Shown: positions 1 through 7,842, numbered from the stretch's first letter. The stretch is 17,625 nucleotides of DNA from Chloroflexota bacterium (GCA_021812265.1 JAKAOI010000004.1:1-17625), one strand, 5' to 3'. The notes: generated by a model not told the origin, from the letters alone. Numbers and translations are program-made.

Positions 1-1
1 T

Positions 2-106
2 CCGATCTCCCAATGGCTGGAATTCGAGAATGATCCGGAAAATAAAATTGTTCGGCCGCTGCAAATTTATACCGGTTACGCTCAGCGTGACGTTCCGGCT
101 AAATAA
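2..106 (+). CDS. C-terminal fragment of an unrecognised protein
   Basis: An open frame enters from the left edge and stops at TAA 104-106, giving the last 34 residues of a protein that ends in RDVPAK. It lies directly upstream of a strong intrinsic terminator, which supports it as the real 3' end of a gene. The visible tail is polar, with acidic and aromatic residues (WLEFENDPEN), and shows no membrane segment or motif I can assign. The function is unknown from this fragment. Confidence 0.55.
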   Translation, partial: PISQWLEFENDPENKIVRPLQIYTGYAQRDVPAK

Positions 107-132
107 ACTGGTTTTAACGAACACACGCTTGC

Positions 133-166
133 AGGGATTTGGTATACTCGCCAAATCCCTTTTTTT
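133..166 (+). terminator. Intrinsic terminator of the left-edge gene
   Basis: A perfect 10-base inverted repeat, AGGGATTTGG (133-142) and CCAAATCCCT (151-160), encloses an 8-base loop and is followed by a run of T to position 166. It sits 26 bases after the stop of the left-edge gene and only 16 bases before the next start codon. Confidence 0.9.
140..148 (+). promoter_or_regulatory. Candidate extended -10 promoter inside the terminator loop
   Basis: TGG-TATACT (140-148) matches an extended -10 element (TGn plus a hexamer close to TATAAT). No good -35 is seen. Transcription would start near 155, inside the right arm of the terminator, so the new transcript would not contain the whole hairpin. 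This is the only promoter-like sequence close to the gene starting at 183. Confidence 0.4.
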
Positions 167-182
167 ATAGCAAAGGAATTAT

Positions 183-995
183 ATGAGACTATCTCGATTA
201 TTATCGGTTTTGGCGTTGGTGGTATTATTTTGCGCGTCTTGCGCTGCTCCAAATTCTACTCAAGCGCCGGTGATCTCTCAGCGCGCGGCGATGTGGATTC
301 CGGCGGTAAAAACATCTTGGCAAATTCAATTAAGCGCACTGCCTATTGCGCCATTTGCGTTTGCAGAAGTATATGATATCGATGGTTTTGACGCTTCTGC
401 GCATTTAGTGGCGCAATTGCACGCACAGCATATTCATGTTTTTTGCTATATTGATGTGGGAAGCTGGGAAAATTTTCGCCCCGACGCCGGCAGTTTTCCT
501 GCGCAATTGTTGGGAAAAACATTAGATGGCTACCCGGACGAACGTTGGTTGGATATTCGGCAGATTGCCGCGCTGGCTCCAATTATTACGGCGCGGATGC
601 GTATGTGCAAAAATAAAGGTTTCGACGCCATCGATCCCGATAATGTTAATGGTTATGAAAATGATACGGGATTTCCGCTGACGGCGCAGGAACAAATACA
701 ATTTAATTTGTTTATAGCGCAAACAGCGCACACGTTTGGGCTTTCCGTGGGATTGAAAAATGATATCGATCAAATCCCAGTGTTACTGCCAAATTTTGAT
801 TGGGCTTTAAATGAACAATGCTTTGAATATCAGGAATGTTCTAAGTTGCTGCCATTTACAAATGCCGGCAAAGCGGTTTTTGAAATTGAATATAATCTAA
901 AGCCAAATCAATTTTGCAGCCAAGCAAACGCGCTGAATTTTAACTCGCTCTATAAAAATGTGAGTTTAGATGCGTTTAGTGTTTCATGCCGATAA
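183..995 (+). CDS. GH114-like (endo-alpha-1,4-polygalactosaminidase family) lipoprotein
   Basis: A 270-residue secreted protein of the GH114 / TM1410-like TIM-barrel family, whose characterised members cut alpha-1,4-linked galactosamine polymers. The start is ATG 183, with AAAGGAA (172-178) as ribosome site. Residues 1-20 form a signal peptide with a hydrophobic core and a possible lipobox ending at Cys20. The -3 residue is Cys rather than the usual Leu, so lipidation is likely but not certain. The barrel begins near residue 37. Family-typical acidic motifs are CYIDVGSWE (88-96), GFDAIDPDN (146-154) and FEIEY (233-237); the Asp of YID and the Asp residues of FDAID are the likely active-site group. 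Length is usual for the family. It appears to be a single-gene unit and may act on an extracellular or biofilm polysaccharide. The fold call is firm, the exact substrate is not. Confidence 0.85.
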   Translation: MRLSRLLSVLALVVLFCASCAAPNSTQAPVISQRAAMWIPAVKTSWQIQLSALPIAPFAFAEVYDIDGFDASAHLVAQLHAQHIHVFCYIDVGSWENFRPDAGSFPAQLLGKTLDGYPDERWLDIRQIAALAPIITARMRMCKNKGFDAIDPDNVNGYENDTGFPLTAQEQIQFNLFIAQTAHTFGLSVGLKNDIDQIPVLLPNFDWALNEQCFEYQECSKLLPFTNAGKAVFEIEYNLKPNQFCSQANALNFNSLYKNVSLDAFSVSCR

Positions 996-1067
996 ACTAT
1001 ATGCATGTTGTTACCCTACCATACCTACCATTTATGTCGGCGGATACTATGCAAAAAGTTTAAGTTC

Positions 1068-1095
1068 TTGACGCCACTGCGAATTGCCGTACAAT
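1068..1095 (+). promoter_or_regulatory. Sigma-70-type promoter of the receptor-pseudokinase gene
   Basis: TTGACG (1068-1073) and TACAAT (1090-1095) are separated by 16 bases, a good match to the housekeeping consensus. Transcription would begin near 1102, leaving a leader of about 55 bases that carries the ribosome site GAAGG (1144-1148). Confidence 0.65.
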
Positions 1096-1157
1096 AAAAA
1101 TTAAATATATTTCAGGCTTACTCTCTCGGCAGGTTTGCTAGAAGAAGGTACAGAAGG

Positions 1158-4100
1158 ATGATCTGCAAAAATTGCGGTTTCACGAATGCACAAGACGCGC
1201 GCAGCTGCGCTCATTGCGGTATGCCGCTCATCAGTTCCAATCAACTGATATCAAAAGCGCCCAGCCGGCCCAGAATGGCTCCGTTGGATCCGCAAAATAA
1301 TCCGGCCGGAGAGAATGCGCCCGGTGACAATAATTCTTATAATAGTAACCGGCGCGCTCCAAATATTGAGGCGAATATTCCGCCGGCGGGGCAACAGCCG
1401 CCGCAACAAAATAGCAATTCATCGGCTCCGCTGCGCCGGTCTGGCCCTATTCATCCTTCGGCGCCAAACAATATTTCCACGCAGCGCTCTAACGCAGGGT
1501 ATCCGTTTACAACACCGACACAGCAAACGCCAACTCCGCAGCAATTTGTTCGCCCGCCCAGCCAGCCACAGCATCGTTCAGGGCCGGTATATCCTGCTTC
1601 ACAGCCTGCGTCAGAGCCTAATAACCGGCTGCCTGCCCCATATCGGCCGAATATGCCGAATATACCAAATGTATCAAATAATCCCGGATCGCCGTCTTTT
1701 GGCGCAAGTTCTATGCAGCCTTCCCGGCAATTTCGCTCTATGCAGCAGGGACAATCCGGTCAATGGGATTTATTTGAGGATGTCAGCAGTTTATCCGGGC
1801 AGTGGAACATGCAGCAATTTCGGAATACTGGTTTTGGAGAAGGAAGTGTTATTCGCAATGGCTTAATTCGTGTCTTAGGTGTGTACGAACCAATACGAAA
1901 AATTACGACGTCATCCACCGTTCAGCGCTGGATGGCGGTAGATATGAGCCGAGGCGGCGATCGCATCATTCTTGCGCGTATTCCATTAAATGATATGAAC
2001 GCAATAGAAGCCGATTTTTCTCGCGAAATGATCTCTAATAAACTGCGAGATATTAGTGAACACCCGAATGTACAAAAATATATAGATTCTTTTATCGATC
2101 AACAGGCAATCTATTTTGTATTTGAAGCAATAGAAGGCAGATGGCTGAGTGATCGTGTGGAAGAATTAGGGACCATAAGTGAACAAGCAGCTAAAAAATT
2201 ACTTGGGCAAGTTTTAGATGTATGTGAATTTTTAGAGAACCAAAGGCCATCTGTACCGCATGGCGAAATTTCTCCCGATTCGTTGTTGTTATCAGAGAAT
2301 GAAGAGAAAATATATGTGTGCAATTGGTCTATCCCGCTGTTAGCGCAGACCTTGAATGTAAAACTTCCCAGTAAACCAGCGCTGATAAAAAACTTTTCAC
2401 CGCCGGAAGCGGAAGCTGATGAGCCTAAAATTGCGAATGACTTATATGCCGCCGCCGCTTCATTTTATTACGCTATGACTAACGCCAGTATGTCGGTTTA
2501 TCGTTCCGGGCTATTTCAGCCACTTCATCAGCTCAACCCTGCAGTTAGCGCATCAATGGATCGTTTTATTAATAAATCGCTTAGGGTTTCACCGGCGCAG
2601 CGCTATATCGATACTGAAGATATGCGCATTGCGCTGGAAAAAACTGACCACAGACCGCAAAAGAAAGTGAAAGACGCTCAAAGCTCAGCCGGCGGTATGT
2701 CGATTATCATAACTACAATTGTGTCGCTTATTATTATTACCACATTGATCACCGGCCTTATTATTCATTCGCAATTTTCATCGTCTTTTATTGCGGCAAC
2801 TCCGCAGCCTTCGCCAACTGTTAATCCTACCGCTGTTGCATTAACGCAGGAAGGTTTGGGCATAAGCGAGGGCCAAACGGCGTTTTATATTTCCGACACA
2901 TCGGTGTATAAACTCACACCACAGCAAATCGTTGCGCAAGCTTCGTCCGGAACCGCTATACCGGCGGCGGCTGTTGCAGAAGCGCAAACAATGATCGGCG
3001 CGCAATATTACGCTAAAGGCGATTACGCCAACGCCGTCATCTATTTTGCCGACGCCACGAAAACAGATCCCAGCAACCCCGAAGCCGCTATTTACCTGGC
3101 CAATGCGCAAATTATGGCTGGCAGCCACACAAATTTTATTACTCTTGCAGTGGCCAGCAGTTTCAGTGGGCAAGATCTTCCGTCGACATTGCAAATTTTG
3201 CGCGGCATATCGATTGCGCAAAATGAAATCAATTCCAGCGATGTGTATCCCGGGAAAGTAAAAATTGCTATTGCCAGTGTTGGGGCTGATGGCGCCGGCG
3301 CAGTTCCTGTTGCATCATACCTTGTGAATATGGTGCAAAACGGCAACGCCGACCATGTTGTTGGAGTTATTACATGGGCGCCAAATAACTTAAACGCAAA
3401 TTCGGCAGTGTTAATTCAACAGGCGGCAAATATCCTTACTTCTGCGCAAATTCCCATTATTGCGCCTGAAAGTGTTACCGATTCTATAGGCGGAACGCCG
3501 TATTTCTACACCATAACGGCTTCGGTAGCTGATCAAATGACTGCTATGGCGCAATTCATCTTGCAAAAATTCCGGCCGTTTTCCATTGAGCTTGCTGTAG
3601 ACCCATCTAATGCGAGAAACCAAGAAGCGGCGTTTATTATGAGCAAAGTTCTTAGCAGCATTCCGAATGGACCCAATGTGCACACAGATAATATTTCACT
3701 GCAAAGCAGCGCGTCTTTTATCACCGCCGCAAAAGATACGGGCATATATGGATCCGGCGCGGTGATTGTAATAGGCAGTGACCAAGATACAATTGCTATG
3801 AACAAAGCGTTGATATCTTTTGGCTTAAATACCCCCATTCTTGCTGGGCCAATGGCGGATTCTCCGGCGTTGCTTGGGCAAGGCAGCTCTGCTATGGCGC
3901 AGTATGCGCTGCAGCATGCGTCTCAGATGAGCAATATTTATACGCTAAGCCTGGCCGATCCATCAGTTTGGAGCTATTTAAATCAGCAGCCTCCTCAGTT
4001 TTTTCAAAAGTTTTATGCAACTTTTTCAACGCAAACCAATGTTATTAACGCAGATCAAAACGCGATTTTATCTTATGACTCGATGTATTTAATAACGACA

Positions 4101-4400
4101 TCGTTAGTAAATTCAAATGGATGGACAAATAAAATCATTCCTTCCGCGCAATCACTTCGCGACTCGTTGGATAATGTTACGCCCAGCCAGCCATTTAACG
4201 GAATCAGCGGGGTTATTGCTTTTGATAGTCAAGGTACAATTGTTCATCGCGCTATGGAAATTTTAAATCTGCAAGTCAGTCAAAATTCGGTGAATAGCAG
4301 CGGGCAACATAACTTGGTTTGGCAGATTGTTTCCATTGTGAATGGCGCCAATGCGATTTGCGCTACTTCTGCGCAGCAAAATTCCTGCGCGCCTATTTAA
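1158..4400 (+). CDS. Zinc ribbon - pseudokinase - TM - TPR - periplasmic-binding receptor fusion
   Basis: A 1080-residue membrane protein with five parts. (1) Residues 1-22 form a zinc ribbon with CxxC pairs at Cys3/Cys6 and Cys17/Cys20. (2) Residues 30-200 are a Pro/Gln/Asn/Ser-rich, probably disordered linker. (3) Residues 236-495 are a protein-kinase-like domain. The VAxK lysine is Arg274 (ILARIPL), the HRD loop reads HGEISPDSL (368-376) and DFG is replaced around CNWS (388-391), so catalysis is unlikely. (4) Residues 514-537 are one hydrophobic membrane helix. (5) Outside, a TPR-like pair lies at 605-654 and a Leu/Ile/Val-binding type 1 periplasmic-binding fold at about 658-1065. Cys1068 and Cys1077 could form a disulfide. 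The likely role is sensing an extracellular small ligand and signalling inward by interaction rather than phosphorylation. This is inferred. It has its own promoter and is followed by lon. The ATG is supported by GAAGG nine bases upstream. Confidence 0.8.
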   Translation: MICKNCGFTNAQDARSCAHCGMPLISSNQLISKAPSRPRMAPLDPQNNPAGENAPGDNNSYNSNRRAPNIEANIPPAGQQPPQQNSNSSAPLRRSGPIHPSAPNNISTQRSNAGYPFTTPTQQTPTPQQFVRPPSQPQHRSGPVYPASQPASEPNNRLPAPYRPNMPNIPNVSNNPGSPSFGASSMQPSRQFRSMQQGQSGQWDLFEDVSSLSGQWNMQQFRNTGFGEGSVIRNGLIRVLGVYEPIRKITTSSTVQRWMAVDMSRGGDRIILARIPLNDMNAIEADFSREMISNKLRDISEHPNVQKYIDSFIDQQAIYFVFEAIEGRWLSDRVEELGTISEQAAKKLLGQVLDVCEFLENQRPSVPHGEISPDSLLLSENEEKIYVCNWSIPLLAQTLNVKLPSKPALIKNFSPPEAEADEPKIANDLYAAAASFYYAMTNASMSVYRSGLFQPLHQLNPAVSASMDRFINKSLRVSPAQRYIDTEDMRIALEKTDHRPQKKVKDAQSSAGGMSIIITTIVSLIIITTLITGLIIHSQFSSSFIAATPQPSPTVNPTAVALTQEGLGISEGQTAFYISDTSVYKLTPQQIVAQASSGTAIPAAAVAEAQTMIGAQYYAKGDYANAVIYFADATKTDPSNPEAAIYLANAQIMAGSHTNFITLAVASSFSGQDLPSTLQILRGISIAQNEINSSDVYPGKVKIAIASVGADGAGAVPVASYLVNMVQNGNADHVVGVITWAPNNLNANSAVLIQQAANILTSAQIPIIAPESVTDSIGGTPYFYTITASVADQMTAMAQFILQKFRPFSIELAVDPSNARNQEAAFIMSKVLSSIPNGPNVHTDNISLQSSASFITAAKDTGIYGSGAVIVIGSDQDTIAMNKALISFGLNTPILAGPMADSPALLGQGSSAMAQYALQHASQMSNIYTLSLADPSVWSYLNQQPPQFFQKFYATFSTQTNVINADQNAILSYDSMYLITTSLVNSNGWTNKIIPSAQSLRDSLDNVTPSQPFNGISGVIAFDSQGTIVHRAMEILNLQVSQNSVNSSGQHNLVWQIVSIVNGANAICATSAQQNSCAPI

Positions 4401-4477
4401 AATTGGAATCAAACTTGCAGAAAAGAACATCGTGTATACGTGGTATTTGGCGCTTGGCGCAGTCATATGAAACGCTA

Positions 4478-4507
4478 TTGACACCAATTGCCGTTTCGCG
4501 CCAAAAT
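4478..4507 (+). promoter_or_regulatory. Possible distal promoter upstream of lon
   Basis: In the 306-base gap 4401-4706 a perfect -35 hexamer TTGACA (4478-4483) is followed after 18 bases by CAAAAT (4502-4507), a 4/6 match to the -10 consensus. If used, it would give lon a leader of roughly 190 bases that contains the hairpin at 4535-4570. The weak -10 makes this uncertain. Confidence 0.3.
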
Positions 4508-4534
4508 AAGTAGATACGGAAAAATACCGTTTAG

Positions 4535-4570
4535 TCCCCTAAAACAGACCTTTTCTTGGTTTTTAGGGGA
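4535..4570 (+). promoter_or_regulatory. Strong inverted repeat / RNA hairpin upstream of lon
   Basis: TCCCCTAAAA (4535-4544) pairs perfectly with TTTTAGGGGA (4561-4570). Inside, a CAG bulge (4545-4547) is followed by a further stem ACC/GGT (4548-4550 with 4558-4560) closing a 7-base loop. No T-run follows, so it is not a standard intrinsic terminator. It may be an operator for a dimeric repressor, a leader hairpin, or the 3' end structure of the upstream gene. It is not the CIRCE heat-shock element. Confidence 0.55.
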
Positions 4571-4638
4571 TAGCGCCCACACCAAACAAAAAAATAGTTC
4601 TCACACATATAAAATCCTGCTGAAGTTGGTTTTTATTA

Positions 4639-4647
4639 TGATACAAT
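4639..4647 (+). promoter_or_regulatory. Extended -10 promoter proximal to lon
   Basis: TGA-TACAAT (4639-4647) fits the extended -10 pattern with one mismatch. A weak -35 (CTGAAG, 4620-4625) lies 16 bases upstream of the hexamer. Transcription would start near 4654 and give a leader of about 53 bases with the ribosome site AAGGAG at 4690-4695. Confidence 0.5.
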
Positions 4648-4706
4648 ATACTAACGCTGATTATCTGTCCAAGCTATGTTTGGCAGTTTAAGGAGAGACG
4701 CTTTTC

Positions 4707-7196
4707 ATGTCTTATAATGAGTTTTTTTTCCATTTAGCCGACAATGACGATGAAGATGAAGACGAGTCGGTTTATGTTGAACATATTGATATGGAAGATT
4801 TAAATGACTCTATTGATAACAATACAGTAAATAAAAATTCAGAACCCAAATTTGCGGAAATTCTGCCAATTATCCCCTTAAAAGGTGTTGTAGTGTTTCC
4901 TTTTGCCGTAACTCCGCTGGCGGTTGGGCAAGAGCGCTCTATTGCGCTGATAGAAGACGCTATGCGTTCCGATAAAATAATTGGATTGGTTGCGCAAAAA
5001 GATCCCGATTTAGAGCAAGGCGGTCCGGATGATACATTTCGCGTGGGCGCTGTTGCGCGTATTGCTCGGCTGATTCGGCTGCCTGACGGCAATTTACAGA
5101 TTATGGCCCAAGGATTAGAGCGTATTGTTATTGATGAATATGTGCAAGAAACTCCCTATTTAAAAGCAAAAACGCATGTTTCCAAAGAATTAGTGGAAAA
5201 TGATATTGAAACCGAAGCGCTGAAGCGCAGCGCCGTCGATCTCTTTCAGAAGATGGTTGGTTTGGTGCAATATCTTTCCGAAGAGCTGGCAATGGCAATT
5301 ATTAATTTGGAGGATCCTCGCCAGATAGTTTATTTTATTGCCTCTACCGTAAAAATGGATCTCCATTTCCGGCAAGAACTGTTGGAGATGGATTCTGTCC
5401 GCGCAAAATTAGAAAAAGTTATTCAGTTTTTAAATAAAGAATTGGAAATTCTTGAGCTTGGTAAAAAATTGCAAAATCAAGCGCAAGACGAAATGACGAA
5501 AGCGCAGCGGGAGTATTATCTGCGTGAACAGATAAAAGCTATTCAAAAAGAACTGGGAGAAGAAAGCGACGACGCCGCCGCAATCAATGAACTTCGCTCA
5601 CGCATTCAAAAAGCCGGTTTATCTGAATCTGCTTTAAAAGAAGCGAATCGGGAATTATCTCGGTTAGAAAAAATATCTGCCGCGTCACCCGAATATTCCG
5701 TTATCAGAACTTATCTGGAGATGATTGTATCTCTGCCATGGAACCAAATGAGCGAAAGCGTTATCGATATTCAGCGATCCCGCGAGACCTTGGATCATGA
5801 TCATTATGATCTGGAAAAAATTAAGGATCGAATCCTTGAATATTTGGCTGTGAGAAAACTCCGTGAAGAACGATTTAACGAAAACGGCGAGGGAAGCAGC
5901 CAAATGCATGAACCGGTGCTGTGCTTTGTTGGGCCTCCGGGGGTTGGCAAAACCTCTCTTGGGCAATCTATAGCGCGGTCGCTGAACAGAAAATTTGTGC
6001 GCTTATCGCTTGGCGGTATTCGCGATGAAGCTGAAATTCGCGGCCATCGCAGAACATATATTGGCGCAATGCCGGGCAATATTCTGCAGTCTTTGCGCCG
6101 CATTGGGGTGCGAAACCCTGTGTTTATGCTGGATGAAGTTGATAAACTTGGCGCAGATTGGCGCGGAGATCCTTCTTCTGCGCTGTTGGAAGTGCTGGAT
6201 CCTGAGCAGAATTTTAGTTTTCGCGATAATTATTTAGATTTGCCTTTTGATTTGTCTCAAATTATGTTTATTGCTACGGCTAATGAAATGGAGCGTATTC
6301 CGCCGGCGCTGCTCGATAGAATGGAAGTAATCAGTTTATCGGGATATACTGAAGAGCAAAAAGTACACATTGCCAGAACGTATCTGCTGCCTAAGCAATT
6401 AAAGGCCGCCGCGTTGCTGCCCGAAGAGTTGATTGTAAGCGATGACGCAATTCAACACATAATCAGAGAATATACACGAGAAGCCGGAGTGCGCAATTTA
6501 GAGCGTAAAATTGCAGATGTGTGCCGCAAGGCAACAAAAGCAATTGCCGCCGGCTCCGCTAAATCGATGAATGTTACAAAAGATTCACTGTATGAACTGT
6601 TAGGCAGGCCAATAGCCCCGGATGAGACATTTGAAAGGATTGACAGACCGGGAGTTGCCGCCGGTTTATCAGTTACTCCGTATGGCGGCGATGTACTGTT
6701 TGTTGAGGCGGCTATGATGCCGAGCGCCGAAGAACAGTTAGTTTTAACCGGGCAACTTGGCAATGTTATGAAAGAATCTGCCCAAACTGCGCTGACGTAT
6801 GTCCGATCAAACGCAGCTGAATTTGGGATAGATCCGCATGTGTTTCGCGGCATGAGTGTGCATATTCATGTGCCGGCAGGGGCTACACCAAAGGATGGTC
6901 CGTCGGCGGGGGTAACCATTGCTACCGCAATTGTATCACTGGTAAAAGGGCAAAAGGTGCGATGGGATGTGGCAATGACTGGCGAAATATCGCTGCGGGG
7001 CAAGGCGCTGCCAATCGGCGGGCTGCGCGATAAAGCGTTGGCGGCGCATCGTTTAGGCATTCATACAGTTATATTTCCCAAAGGCAATGAAATGGATTTG
7101 GATGATTTTCCGCAAGACTTGAAGCAGGAGATGCAATTTCTTCCCGTGAGTGACGTAAGTGAAGTAATTGCTATTGCTCTAGCGGAACCGGAATAA
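4707..7196 (+). CDS. lon: ATP-dependent protease Lon (LonA type)
   Basis: An 829-residue soluble AAA+ serine protease that degrades misfolded and selected regulatory proteins. The N-terminal substrate-binding domain spans about 50-245 and a coiled-coil linker follows (to about 345). The ATPase module has Walker A GPPGVGKT (409-416), Walker B VFMLDE (472-477) and an arginine in LLDRME near 538. The protease domain has the catalytic dyad Ser733 (PKDGPSAG) and Lys776 (GGLRDKALAAHR), 43 residues apart as in E. coli Lon. Length is normal for LonA apart from an unusual acidic N-terminal extension (about residues 11-37) before the conserved domain starts near ILPIIPLKG. The ATG at 4707 follows AAGGAG at 4690-4695 (11-base spacing). 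It is monocistronic, bounded by the leader hairpin upstream and a bidirectional terminator downstream. Confidence in function is very high. Confidence 0.98.
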   Translation: MSYNEFFFHLADNDDEDEDESVYVEHIDMEDLNDSIDNNTVNKNSEPKFAEILPIIPLKGVVVFPFAVTPLAVGQERSIALIEDAMRSDKIIGLVAQKDPDLEQGGPDDTFRVGAVARIARLIRLPDGNLQIMAQGLERIVIDEYVQETPYLKAKTHVSKELVENDIETEALKRSAVDLFQKMVGLVQYLSEELAMAIINLEDPRQIVYFIASTVKMDLHFRQELLEMDSVRAKLEKVIQFLNKELEILELGKKLQNQAQDEMTKAQREYYLREQIKAIQKELGEESDDAAAINELRSRIQKAGLSESALKEANRELSRLEKISAASPEYSVIRTYLEMIVSLPWNQMSESVIDIQRSRETLDHDHYDLEKIKDRILEYLAVRKLREERFNENGEGSSQMHEPVLCFVGPPGVGKTSLGQSIARSLNRKFVRLSLGGIRDEAEIRGHRRTYIGAMPGNILQSLRRIGVRNPVFMLDEVDKLGADWRGDPSSALLEVLDPEQNFSFRDNYLDLPFDLSQIMFIATANEMERIPPALLDRMEVISLSGYTEEQKVHIARTYLLPKQLKAAALLPEELIVSDDAIQHIIREYTREAGVRNLERKIADVCRKATKAIAAGSAKSMNVTKDSLYELLGRPIAPDETFERIDRPGVAAGLSVTPYGGDVLFVEAAMMPSAEEQLVLTGQLGNVMKESAQTALTYVRSNAAEFGIDPHVFRGMSVHIHVPAGATPKDGPSAGVTIATAIVSLVKGQKVRWDVAMTGEISLRGKALPIGGLRDKALAAHRLGIHTVIFPKGNEMDLDDFPQDLKQEMQFLPVSDVSEVIAIALAEPE

Positions 7197-7272
7197 TGCG
7201 CATGTTTTTCAAATCGATTCAGTGACACGCGCGCGGCGCAGTTTGAATGGTGTATCGTATTGAAGAGCAAAA

Positions 7273-7308
7273 AAGAAGCGGAGTAAAACACTCTGCTTCT
7301 TCTTTTTT
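7273..7308. terminator. Bidirectional intrinsic terminator between lon and the HTH gene
   Basis: A 12-base stem, AAGAAGCGGAGT (7273-7284) with ACTCTGCTTCTT (7290-7301), includes one G-U wobble and a 5-base loop. On the plus strand it is followed by TTTTTT (7303-7308). On the minus strand the A-run at 7269-7274 supplies the U-tract. It therefore can end both lon and the convergent regulator gene. Confidence 0.9.
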
Positions 7309-7335
7309 ATATATTTGTAAGACGGTATTCGCGAG

Positions 7336-7836
7336 CTAATCCACTATAGGCACAAATGCAAATTTTGTGCCTTTCTGCGAACCCGTCTGAGTAAACGATT
7401 CATGTAATATTCCGGAAACATTGGGCTGTTTCCAGCTAAGTTGCTCTACCTTTTCGCGTATAGACGCAAGTTGAGCGTGAATTGCCTGTCGAGTTTGCTG
7501 TTGTTGTCTAGCTATTTCCGATGGTCGTTTCCCTTCTACAAGCGCAGCGCAGATATCTCGCTGTCGTTGTGTAAGTGTTTGCCCCAGCAATTCCAGCGCT
7601 TTTTGAGCCAGAGAAATGGTTTCACCCGTCTTGGTAGACTTACGATACACATCTAAATCTGGTTGATGAAATATCCAGCGATCGGCAATACGTATCCCCG
7701 GAATTTTTTCATTTTCTACAAGGCGCATAAAATGCCAGTAACTCATGTTGAGGTATTTCGCGGCTTCACGTGTTGTCATGAAGCTGTTCAGAGGGATAAA
7801 AGAGGGCGCGGTCAGGTTGTCTGAATTCAATGCCAT
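7336..7836 (-). CDS. Two-HTH DNA-binding regulator (excisionase-type plus LuxR/sigma-4-like)
   Basis: A 166-residue cytoplasmic protein. Residues 18-66 form an excisionase/MerR-like winged helix (HTH_17 type: MTTREAAKYLN...GIRIADRWIF, then a DLDVY helix). Residues 87-132 form a second HTH resembling the sigma-70 region 4 / LuxR tail (LTQRQRDICAALVEGK followed by SEIARQQQQTRQAIH). The last 35 residues are not recognised. I chose ATG 7836 rather than the in-frame upstream start at 7914, because AGGAG (7847-7843) lies six bases before it and nothing comparable precedes 7914. It probably represses or activates a nearby promoter, perhaps its own. No integrase or phage gene is present, so a role as a true excisionase is not supported. 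The DNA-binding role is likely; its target is unknown. Confidence 0.8.
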   Translation of the reverse strand: MALNSDNLTAPSFIPLNSFMTTREAAKYLNMSYWHFMRLVENEKIPGIRIADRWIFHQPDLDVYRKSTKTGETISLAQKALELLGQTLTQRQRDICAALVEGKRPSEIARQQQQTRQAIHAQLASIREKVEQLSWKQPNVSGILHESFTQTGSQKGTKFAFVPIVD

Positions 7837-7842
7837 TGAGAT

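Noticed and set aside
1012..1029. TACC repeated four times after the GH114 gene
   Set aside because: The spacing is irregular and the stretch is short. No structure or known site fits.
1315..1866. 183-residue alternative frame within the receptor linker
   Set aside because: Low-complexity coding in the true frame leaves the second frame open. The product is Arg-rich with no fold.
4516..4530. ACGG...CCGT small inverted repeat
   Set aside because: Only four base pairs, expected by chance, with no T-run.
4488..4691. 67-codon open frame upstream of lon
   Set aside because: It runs through the hairpin and both promoter candidates, lacks a ribosome site and has no protein-like features.
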